This document shows, piece by piece, positions 1-6,854 of a DNA stretch of 28,871 nt. Position 1 is the stretch's first letter. Each line of letters opens with the position of its first letter. The notes beneath the pieces are model-generated. The model saw only the letters and a program-made list of their open reading frames with translations, was not told the DNA's origin and did not search any database. Where the stretch lies: positions 1 through 28,871 of the forward strand of contig WGSL01000023.1 of assembly GCA_014871665.1 (NCBI GenBank), written 5' to 3'. A program made the translations under genes and the position numbers. The stretch comes from Collinsella sp. Its GTDB lineage: Bacteria > Actinomycetota > Coriobacteriia > Coriobacteriales > Coriobacteriaceae.

Positions 1-91
1 AACGATATGGCACCGTGGGGACACATGTATGTCAATCCTGGTCTAACAGAGCCTTTTTTAATCCCCGTCCCAGAAAAATCATCCCAAAAGA

Positions 92-661
92 CTACCTTGC
101 GAAAAAGCGGACACCAAAGGACGTGTCCTCGCAGGCGACAATGCGGCGGTCGCGCAGGATGGTCCGCACGTAATACCAGTCGCCCACACAGCCCGACAAA
201 TGCAAGCCGGCCGCCAGGTAGCACAGCAGCGGATAGCCCGAAAACGCAAACCCCAGGGCAAACGCCGCCGTCAAAACAACCGTCGGCGCCAGGCAAATCG
301 CCATATACCGCACACGCGAATACACAACGCCCTCGGCGCAGGCATAGATCATCGCTGTCTCGCGATTCGCCCCAAAGGTCACCTGCGCGCCCGCAGGCGC
401 CAGCAGCTTAAAAAACACACCGTGCACCAACTCGTGCACGGCAAATGACGCCGCGGAAACCGCAGCCAAGCCGACTATCCAGCCCAAGACGGCCGTCCAG
501 CCGCCCGCGTCAGCCGTATCCAAGTCCGCAGGCCCGCCCAGCAGCATAAACACCGGCACCAGGCACACGGCAAACACCACAAGCACGACCATCCCCCACA
601 CAAAGCAGGCGTGCAGGAAATCCTCGTCTTCAAACGCATGTATGTTGGAAATCTCATTCAT
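92..661 (-). CDS. DUF3267-type membrane zincin-like protein
   Basis: A 189-residue integral membrane protein. Hydrophobic segments lie at about residues 17-42, 56-80, 119-140 and 143-160. The second ends in HELVH (residues 76-80), an HExxH zinc-protease signature inside a membrane helix, and H154/D161 follow in the last hydrophobic stretch as possible further ligands. This arrangement fits the DUF3267 putative zincin family, whose substrates are unknown to me. The ATG at 661 has only a weak AAG-type ribosome site. The gene diverges from the MetRS-like gene across 132 bp. I see no clear terminator behind the stop: the 91 bp to the window edge are AT-richer and contain a T-run on the minus strand but no convincing stem. 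Proteolytic activity is inferred from the motif only. Confidence 0.75.
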   Translation of the reverse strand: MNEISNIHAFEDEDFLHACFVWGMVVLVVFAVCLVPVFMLLGGPADLDTADAGGWTAVLGWIVGLAAVSAASFAVHELVHGVFFKLLAPAGAQVTFGANRETAMIYACAEGVVYSRVRYMAICLAPTVVLTAAFALGFAFSGYPLLCYLAAGLHLSGCVGDWYYVRTILRDRRIVACEDTSFGVRFFAR

Positions 662-793
662 AGCATCTTAGGATAGCGCCCCCGTCACGCACCCGCCCGC
701 ATGTGCGATAATGTCGAACGATATGCACGAATTGACCACCGCGTCGCCAGGCCTTGCGCCCGGCCGCGCTCTCACCATATGCGAAGGAGTCCC

Positions 794-2944
794 ATGGCAT
801 CCAAATACTCCATGAACGACCGTCCCAGCTGGCCTCGCCGCGCCATCGTTACCGCCGGCGAGCCCTACGGCAACAAGGGCCTTCACTTTGGCCACGTCGG
901 CGGCGTCTTTGTCCCGGCCGACTTCTTCGCCCGTTTCCTGCGCGACCGTCTGGGCCGCGAGAATGTCATCTTCACCTCGGGCACCGACTGCTACGGCTCG
1001 CCCATCATGGAGAGCTACCGCAAGCTCAAGGAGAGCGAAGGCTACGACAAGTCCATCGGCGAGTACGTCGAGTCCAATCACTCCCGCCAGGCCGCGACCC
1101 TCAACAACTACAACATCAGCTGCGATATCTACGGTGGCTCGGGCCTTGAGCCGGCTGCGCAGATTCACAACGAGGTAACCGCCGAGATTATCGAGCGCCT
1201 GCACGAGCAGGGCACCATCTCCAAGCGCTCCACGCTGCAGTTCTACGACGCCAAGGCCGGCACGTTCCTCAACGGCCGTCAGGTGATCGGCCGCTGCCCC
1301 ATCCAGGGCTGCAAGTCCGAGAAGGCGTACGCCGACGAGTGCGACCTGGGTCACCAGTTTGAGCCCGAGGAGCTCATCGCTCCCAAGAGCCAGCTCACCG
1401 GCGAGGTGCCCGAGCTGCGCCCGGTCGACAACCTCTACTTCGACCTGCCGGCCTACCTCGACTTTATGAAGACCTACACCGCCAAGCTCGCCCAGAACCC
1501 GCAGGTTCGCTCCGTGGTCTCCAAGACCATGGAGGAGTGGCTGCTGCCGGCACAGCTCTATATTCAGAACAAGTTCCGCGAGGCCTTCGACGCCGTCGAG
1601 GACCAGCTGCCCGAGCACACCGTGCTGGAGCCCGAGGGCAACAAGAGCAGCTTTACCGTCACCTTCCCCAGCTGGAAGGAGCGCGACGACGCCCACGCGG
1701 TGCTCGCCAAAGGCGGCGTGCGCTTCCGCAGCGGCAAGGCGCTCGTGCCCTTCCGCATCACCGGTAACATCGACTGGGGCGTTCCGGCGCCCGAGGTCGA
1801 CGGCGTTTCCGACGTCACCTGCTGGTGCTGGCCCGAGAGCCTGTGGGCGCCCATCAGCTACACCCGCACCGTACTCGCACGCGATGCCAAGGCCGCCGGC
1901 GTAACAGAGGGTGTCGCCGCCCAGGACGCCGCCCTCATGGGCGAGCCCGCCGCCGATTCCACGCAGGTACCCGCACCCACCTACCAGCACAGCTCGCTCG
2001 ACTGGCGTGACTGGTGGTGCTCGGACGACGCGCAGATCTACCAGTTCATCGGCCAGGACAACATCTACTTCTACTGCATCGCGCAGACCGCCATGTGGGA
2101 GGCCCTGGGCTGGAACCTCACGCAGAGCACCGTCAGCGCCTGCTACCACCTGCTCTACATGGGCAAAAAGGCCAGCTCGTCCTCGCAGACGCCTCCCCCG
2201 CCGGCAGACGACCTGCTCAACCACTACACCTGCGAGCAGATGCGCGCGCATTGGCTGTCGCTCGGCCTGTCCGAGAAGCCGGTGAGCTTTAGCCCCAAGG
2301 CATATGACACGCGCGTGACCGGCAAGGACAAGGACGGCAACGAGGTGCGCGCCTGCGACGACAAGCGCGTTATTGACCCGGCTCTTAAGGAGAGCGCCCT
2401 TTTGACCGGCGTGTTCAACCGCCTGGCCCGCAGCTGCTTCTACGGCGTCGCCGTCAAGGAGGGCGACGAGAGCCCCTATCGCAACGGTTGTATTCCGGCC
2501 GGCGCCGCCTCTGCTGCCGTGGTCGAGGCTGCCGAGCAGGCCGCCCTTGCCTTTGAGCAGGCCATGTACAAGTTCGAGACGCACCGCGCGCTCGCCGTGT
2601 GCGACGACTACCTGCGCGCCGCCAACAAGCGCTGGAGCGATGCCTCCAAGGCCGCCAACAAGTTCGAGGGTAACGAGGCAAACGCCGCGATGAAGCAGGC
2701 CCTCGTCGACGCCTTTACCGAGCTGCGCGTAGCAACCGTCCTGATGCACGGTATTGTGCCGGCCGGCTGCGAGCTCATCTGTGAGTACTTCGACGTCGAT
2801 CCGGTCGCCTTCTTTAGCTGGGATAACATCTTTGCCTCCACGGACGAGTTTGTGGAGAGCCTGGGCGAGAAGCCCGGCGAGCACCGCGTGAAGCCGCTGC
2901 CCCCGCGCTTCGATTTCTTCAGCAAGCACGAGAGCCAGTACTAA
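794..2944 (+). CDS. Divergent methionyl-tRNA synthetase-like class I tRNA ligase
   Basis: A 716-residue class I aminoacyl-tRNA synthetase fold most like MetRS. The HIGH motif reads HFGH (residues 31-34), followed by GTDCYGSPI where MetRS has GTDEHG. A zinc knuckle uses C168, C173, C183 and H187. DWGVP and a CWCW stretch (about 327-346) match the MetRS catalytic core, and a helical anticodon-binding-like domain occupies the C-terminus. Two things are odd. The KMSKS loop reads KKASSSS followed by PPPP (458-470), and there are extra segments at about 281-320 and 360-405. No Trbp111-like tRNA-binding domain is present. The ATG at 794 is chosen because GAAGGAG lies just upstream and residues before it look non-coding. 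It is followed after 37 bp by the rRNA methyltransferase gene. It could be the housekeeping MetRS or a paralogue; the window cannot decide. Confidence 0.8.
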   Translation: MASKYSMNDRPSWPRRAIVTAGEPYGNKGLHFGHVGGVFVPADFFARFLRDRLGRENVIFTSGTDCYGSPIMESYRKLKESEGYDKSIGEYVESNHSRQAATLNNYNISCDIYGGSGLEPAAQIHNEVTAEIIERLHEQGTISKRSTLQFYDAKAGTFLNGRQVIGRCPIQGCKSEKAYADECDLGHQFEPEELIAPKSQLTGEVPELRPVDNLYFDLPAYLDFMKTYTAKLAQNPQVRSVVSKTMEEWLLPAQLYIQNKFREAFDAVEDQLPEHTVLEPEGNKSSFTVTFPSWKERDDAHAVLAKGGVRFRSGKALVPFRITGNIDWGVPAPEVDGVSDVTCWCWPESLWAPISYTRTVLARDAKAAGVTEGVAAQDAALMGEPAADSTQVPAPTYQHSSLDWRDWWCSDDAQIYQFIGQDNIYFYCIAQTAMWEALGWNLTQSTVSACYHLLYMGKKASSSSQTPPPPADDLLNHYTCEQMRAHWLSLGLSEKPVSFSPKAYDTRVTGKDKDGNEVRACDDKRVIDPALKESALLTGVFNRLARSCFYGVAVKEGDESPYRNGCIPAGAASAAVVEAAEQAALAFEQAMYKFETHRALAVCDDYLRAANKRWSDASKAANKFEGNEANAAMKQALVDAFTELRVATVLMHGIVPAGCELICEYFDVDPVAFFSWDNIFASTDEFVESLGEKPGEHRVKPLPPRFDFFSKHESQY

Positions 2945-2981
2945 AACACTCGACATGTAATGGAATGGGAAGGAAAGACGG

Positions 2982-4085
2982 ATGTCCAAGCCGCGTCGTC
3001 GTAAGCAAAAAAAGCAGGTTAAACCCGAGCTCAAGCTTAGGCAGTTTGCTGCCACCGAGCTTTCCGACCAGCTTGCCGCCCTTCCCTGCGCCGCCGACCT
3101 GCCGCGCTTTATGGTCGACACGGTCGCCGGCGTCTATGCCCTCACCGATGCCGAGCTCATGATCGAGTGCTTTGGCGCCGCAGCCGCACGCCCGGTCACG
3201 CTGCGCGCCAACACGCTCAAGGCGACCGCCGAGGACATCGCTGCGGCGCTCGATGCAGCCGGCATCGCCCACAACCCCGTCGCCTGGTACCCAGACGCCT
3301 TTATCCTGCCCGAGGCCCAGGTTTCCGATCTGTGGGACCTCGACATCTACCGCAACGGCAAGATCTACCTGCAGAGCCTGTCATCCATGATGCCGCCGTT
3401 GGTCCTGGGCGCCCAGGCAGGCGAGGACATCCTGGACATGTGCGCAGCCCCTGGCGGCAAGACGACGCAGATCGCCGCCCTCACGCAGGGACAGGCACAC
3501 CTCACCGCCTGTGAGATGAACATCCCCCGCGCCGAGAAGCTCGAATCAAACCTCCATCGTCAGGGTGCAAAAAACGTGCCCGTCATGCGCATCGACGCAC
3601 GCGAGCTCGACGAGTTCTTCCGCTTCGATCGCATCCTGCTCGACGCCCCTTGCACCGGCACGGGCACCGTCATCAGCGGCAACGAGAAAAGCCTGCGCGG
3701 CCTGACCGAGCAGCTGCTGAGCAAGTGCGCCCGCTCGCAGCGCGCGCTTCTGGACCGCGCCATGGGAGCCCTCAAACCGGGCGGCACGCTCGTCTATTCG
3801 ACTTGTTCGATCTTGCCGCAGGAAAACGAGGACGCCCTGCAAGAGGCCCTCGACAAGCATATGGACTGCGAGCTCATCCCCCTCGACGGCACGCCAAGCG
3901 AAAGTGAAGCACGCCGCGCCCAGGATGCCGGCGAGGAGCCGCGCGTCGAGTCCAACGCTCTGACCGAGGCCATTGCCGCGGGTCAGGTATCGGCCATCGC
4001 CAACGGCCTGCCCGGCACGCTCACCATTCCGCCTAGCCGCGACTTTGAGGGCTTCTACATTGCCCTGATTCGAAAACGCAGCTAG
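2982..4085 (+). CDS. RsmB/RsmF-family rRNA cytosine-C5 methyltransferase
   Basis: A 367-residue SAM-dependent RNA m5C methyltransferase of the NOL1/NOP2/Sun group, which modifies cytosines in rRNA. Visible motifs are the SAM-binding DMCAAPGGKT (residues 152-161), the DAPCTGTG loop with the release cysteine C224, and YSTCS with the nucleophile C275. The N-terminus is very basic (PRRRKQKKQ), suited to RNA contact. At 367 residues it is shorter than RsmB and RsmF and has neither an N-terminal NusB domain nor an obvious C-terminal PUA-like extension, so the target position cannot be named. GGGAAGGA precedes the ATG by 7 nt. It is probably co-transcribed with the upstream MetRS-like gene, making this a small translation-related operon. 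Confidence 0.88.
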   Translation: MSKPRRRKQKKQVKPELKLRQFAATELSDQLAALPCAADLPRFMVDTVAGVYALTDAELMIECFGAAAARPVTLRANTLKATAEDIAAALDAAGIAHNPVAWYPDAFILPEAQVSDLWDLDIYRNGKIYLQSLSSMMPPLVLGAQAGEDILDMCAAPGGKTTQIAALTQGQAHLTACEMNIPRAEKLESNLHRQGAKNVPVMRIDARELDEFFRFDRILLDAPCTGTGTVISGNEKSLRGLTEQLLSKCARSQRALLDRAMGALKPGGTLVYSTCSILPQENEDALQEALDKHMDCELIPLDGTPSESEARRAQDAGEEPRVESNALTEAIAAGQVSAIANGLPGTLTIPPSRDFEGFYIALIRKRS

Positions 4086-4109
4086 CGCACGGATCCAAAA
4101 CTCAACAAG

Positions 4110-4280
4110 CTATCTCTGTGCGCGTTTGCCCTGCTGGTCGCGATGCTGTTTAAGCATCGCGCGCTCCTTGCGTTCGGCCCTTTTGCCCTTAATGGCCGTG
4201 ACCACAAAGTAGATGACCGCGGCGGCAACGATTGCGGCCACACACAGGCCAATCGAGCCAAACATTGCTGTCAATTCCAT
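4110..4280 (-). CDS. 56-residue single-TM microprotein
   Basis: A small gene below usual annotation length. It encodes 56 residues starting MELTAMFGSIGLCVAAIVAA, with one hydrophobic helix at about residues 5-29 followed by a strongly basic, helical tail (KGKRAERKERAMLKQHRDQQ) ending in GKRAQR. Positive-inside logic puts the N-terminus outside and the tail in the cytoplasm. AGAGAGGTGA stands just upstream of the ATG, a good ribosome site, which is the main reason to call it real. It converges on the rRNA methyltransferase, with 24 bp between the two stops, and diverges from the TIM-barrel gene. No family is recognised and no function can be proposed beyond a small membrane protein. Confidence 0.68.
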   Translation of the reverse strand: MELTAMFGSIGLCVAAIVAAAVIYFVVTAIKGKRAERKERAMLKQHRDQQGKRAQR

Positions 4281-4456
4281 ACCGCGTCACCTCTCTTTTA
4301 AACGGGACATTCAAGATAGCACCTCGATACCCGCCACCACAGCTCCTTCACGTTCGCCGGCCCTTCGGTCTAACGAATGGCGCGGCGGGGAAAAATCAAC
4401 TCGCCAAACGATTTAGCAAGCACAACGCTGCCGGCACCCTGCCGGCCGTCATCACA

Positions 4457-4462
4457 TAGAAT
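4457..4462 (+). promoter_or_regulatory. Possible -10 box (TAGAAT) giving a near-leaderless mRNA
   Basis: TAGAAT resembles a sigma-70 type -10 element and ends 9 nt before the ATG at 4472, where no ribosome site is visible. No good -35 match lies 16-18 bp upstream, so the call is weak. Confidence 0.3.
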
Positions 4463-4471
4463 CGAGCCTCC

Positions 4472-5563
4472 ATGGATACCCTCAACGATCTAAACGAGCG
4501 CGTCGACGCCTTCGTCGGCACCAGCTCCTTCGACACGCCTGCCGCGGCAAACGACCAAGCTCCCATCGATGTGCCCGCCGAGGTTCACGAGGACATCGTC
4601 GCCTCGGTCGATTTCTCCGAGGTCGAGCTCGCAGACGAGTTTACCGAGCCCCAGGTAGCCGTCACGCCCAACGGCCTGCTCCCTATGGAGCCCCTGCCCA
4701 TCGACGGACGCCTGCGCAAGGCTGCCCTTCGCATGCCCGGCGAGATCGAGGAGGCCAGCGGCTTTACGCTCTTCGGCCGTCGCATCAAATCGCTCATCTA
4801 CACCACCGACGTGGCTGTTATCCGCAACTCCAATGCCGATGCCGTCTTTGCCGTTTACCCCTTCACGCCGCAGCCGGCCATTACGCAGGCGCTGCTGACC
4901 GTCGCCGAGTGCCCGGTCTTCGTAGGCGTGGGCGGCGGAACTACGACCGGTAAGCGCTCCGTGCAGATGGCAGCCGTCTCCGAGATGCAGGGCGCGGCGG
5001 GCTGCGTGGTCAACTCCCCCGCTACTGCCGAGATGGTCGAGCACATCACCAACATCGCCGACATCCCTGTCATCGCCACGGTCGTACGTTGCGACGATGA
5101 TGCGCATGCCAAAGTGCGCGCCGGAGCCAAGATTCTCAACATCGCCGCCGGCAAAAACACACCCCAGGTCCTGCGTGAACTGCGCGAGCACTATCCCAAC
5201 CTGCCGCTCATCGCGCCGGGCGGCAAGACGCCCGAGAGCATTCGCGAGACCATCGCCGCCGGCGCCAACGCCATCATCTGGACACCGCCTTCGGCCCAGC
5301 AGCTACAGACCGACATGATGCAGCGTTATCGCAAGATGAAGGAAGACGCCACACCTGTCATCTCGCGCGACGACGTGCCCATTATCGACCAGGTCGCCGC
5401 CGCCGAGGTCAGCCAAGTCGAGAACATGAATCCCGATGTGCCGATTCCCGACGAAGTCATCGAGCGCGTCGCTTCGATCCACGAGCGCGTCGAGGAGCAT
5501 CGCGCCAACCGCGGCCTCAAGCCGTCACTGCACGGCTTTTTCTTCCGCGGAAAGAAACGCTAG
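4472..5563 (+). CDS. Conserved TIM-barrel-like protein of unknown function
   Basis: A 363-residue soluble protein. After an acidic, probably disordered N-terminus (about 1-80) the body reads as an alternating beta/alpha barrel: FVGVGGGTTTGKR (about 150-162), CVVNSPATAEMV, IPVIATVV, GAKILNIAAGKNTPQ, LPLIAPGGKTPESI, GANAIIWTPPS. These GGG and APGGKT loops look like phosphate-binding loops of IMP-dehydrogenase or thiamine-phosphate-synthase type barrels, but the catalytic cysteine loop of IMPDH is absent. Such proteins are often labelled 'hydrolase' without proof. The ATG at 4472 has no Shine-Dalgarno; a TAGAAT hexamer sits 10 bp upstream, compatible with a nearly leaderless transcript. A terminator follows at once. 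Function unknown. Confidence 0.7.
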   Translation: MDTLNDLNERVDAFVGTSSFDTPAAANDQAPIDVPAEVHEDIVASVDFSEVELADEFTEPQVAVTPNGLLPMEPLPIDGRLRKAALRMPGEIEEASGFTLFGRRIKSLIYTTDVAVIRNSNADAVFAVYPFTPQPAITQALLTVAECPVFVGVGGGTTTGKRSVQMAAVSEMQGAAGCVVNSPATAEMVEHITNIADIPVIATVVRCDDDAHAKVRAGAKILNIAAGKNTPQVLRELREHYPNLPLIAPGGKTPESIRETIAAGANAIIWTPPSAQQLQTDMMQRYRKMKEDATPVISRDDVPIIDQVAAAEVSQVENMNPDVPIPDEVIERVASIHERVEEHRANRGLKPSLHGFFFRGKKR

Positions 5564-5574
5564 CAAAACATCTT

Positions 5575-5610
5575 GGCCCGCCCCACAAACGTGAGGCGGG
5601 CCGTTTCCGT
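5575..5610 (+). terminator. Intrinsic terminator of the TIM-barrel gene
   Basis: GGCCCGCC and GGCGGGCC form a perfect 8-bp stem around a 12-nt loop, followed by GTTTCCGTTT. It starts 12 nt after the stop and lies between convergent genes, so it may also limit read-through from degV. Confidence 0.8.
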
Positions 5611-5643
5611 TTGAGCAATCATGCAGCGACGTGATGGGGCAAA

Positions 5644-6534
5644 TTAATCCACGCGCTTGTCGCCCATAAAGAAGAGCGCCACCGTACCAGGTCCGGTATG
5701 CGAGCCAATCAGAGTACCGATGTCATTGATCTCAATCTTGCCTTTAAGCTGCGGAACCTGTTCCTCAATCAGCGCCGCGACCGCCTCGGCATCCTCGCGG
5801 CACGCCGACTGCGACATGATGCACTTACCCGAATAATCTGCACCGTCCTGTACGTGTGCCATCATGGTCTTAGCCATCTCGGAAATCGCGCGCTTCTTAG
5901 TGCGAATCTTCTCACGTGGCGACAGCTTACCTTCGCAATCGACCGTCATAAGCGGGCAAATCTTAAGCGCCGTGCCGATGATCGCGCTCGCGGCCGAAAT
6001 GCGACCGCCGCGCAGGTAGCTCGACAGATCGGTCGAGAAGAACCAGTGGTGCAGGTTGAGCTTGTGCTCCTCGATCCAGGCAGCCGTCTCGTCGAGTGAA
6101 GCCCCGCTATCGCGCACATCGGCGGCATATTCCAACAACAGGCCAAAGCCCGAAGACGCCGCCAGCGAATCGATGACGCGCACCTTGCCGCCCTCGGGAT
6201 AGCGATCCGCAAGCATCTGCGCCGCGACGCAGGCCGATCCATACGTGCCCGAAATACCCGACGACAACGTCAGGTGCAGCACGTCTTTACCCTCGGCAAC
6301 AAACGGCTCCCAAAACTCCTCGTACTCACCCACGCTCACCTGAGACGTCTTGGGCATGGCGCCCGCGGCAATCTGGGCAAAAAACTCGTCCGGCGTAATC
6401 GACTGATACAGATCGTCCGTATAGACAACATCGTCGATCTCGTAATGAAAACACACGACAGGGATATTGCGCGACGCAAAGAACTCACGGGTTCGATCGG
6501 CGGCGGATTCACAGGTCAGGACAAAATCACTCAT
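5644..6534 (-). CDS. DegV-family fatty-acid-binding protein
   Basis: A 296-residue DegV-family protein. These two-domain proteins bind a long-chain fatty acid and in Firmicutes (FakB) present it to the kinase FakA for phospholipid synthesis. The family blocks are recognisable: CESAADR near the N-terminus, the TSQVS motif (about 64-68), LSSGISGTYGSA (about 90-101), YLRGGRIS (about 162-169) and the C-terminal GPGTVALFF. The ATG at 6534 is preferred over one six codons upstream because AAGGAG lies 5-6 nt before it and would sit inside the longer reading. It is transcribed away from fbp. No fakA-like kinase is in the window, so which lipid pathway it serves is open. Confidence 0.9.
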   Translation of the reverse strand: MSDFVLTCESAADRTREFFASRNIPVVCFHYEIDDVVYTDDLYQSITPDEFFAQIAAGAMPKTSQVSVGEYEEFWEPFVAEGKDVLHLTLSSGISGTYGSACVAAQMLADRYPEGGKVRVIDSLAASSGFGLLLEYAADVRDSGASLDETAAWIEEHKLNLHHWFFSTDLSSYLRGGRISAASAIIGTALKICPLMTVDCEGKLSPREKIRTKKRAISEMAKTMMAHVQDGADYSGKCIMSQSACREDAEAVAALIEEQVPQLKGKIEINDIGTLIGSHTGPGTVALFFMGDKRVD

Positions 6535-6599
6535 ATGAGGCTCCTTACTCATTGCTGCGCAAATTATCGCACAGTGAGCCTACATACGGTACATATGTC

Positions 6600-6630
6600 C
6601 ACTATTTACCAAATCGAACCAAAAATAGTG
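6600..6630. promoter_or_regulatory. Inverted repeat upstream of degV (candidate operator)
   Basis: CACTATTT (6600-6607) and AAATAGTG (6623-6630) are perfect 8-bp arms with a 15-nt spacer, giving centres about two helical turns apart, typical of a dimeric repressor site. It lies about 65 bp upstream of the degV start in the AT-rich 320-bp gap between degV and fbp. An ACATATGT palindrome (6591-6598) abuts it. No regulator is identified. Confidence 0.4.
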
Positions 6631-6797
6631 AACATCTTTACCACCATCGTCTCCACCGGCCCCACGCATAAATATCTGAAAAAACACCCTCTGTCGTCTC
6701 CACCCAACCGCCATATCTACCTCAACTAAATCGATTTACCAAACCGTTCAGCCGACAATTCAGCCGCTGGCGCAAAATCGAAACAAAAGCGGCGCAT

Positions 6798-6827
6798 ACT
6801 GATAAACGTTTGACGCTGTTTATCAGT
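6798..6827. promoter_or_regulatory. Perfect 10-bp dyad in front of fbp (candidate operator)
   Basis: ACTGATAAAC (6798-6807) and GTTTATCAGT (6818-6827) are exact inverted repeats with a 10-nt spacer. The spacer contains TTGACG (6810-6815), a plausible -35 box; TATCAA at 6830 is a poorly spaced -10 candidate. The site ends 28 bp before the fbp ATG. Its position suggests a repressor site controlling fbp and the gtrA genes, perhaps in response to glycolytic state; the regulator is unknown. Confidence 0.5.
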
Positions 6828-6854
6828 TTTATCAACCATATCGGAAGGTGTTTC

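Noticed and set aside
668..3121. Long minus-strand open frame opposite the MetRS-like gene
   Set aside because: It mirrors the codon pattern of the well-supported plus-strand gene, has Leu/Val/Gly-rich low-complexity content and no family motifs.
4085..4123. GCGCAC/GTGCGC stem as terminator of the rRNA methyltransferase gene
   Set aside because: Only 6 bp with a 27-nt loop and a three-T tail; too weak to list.
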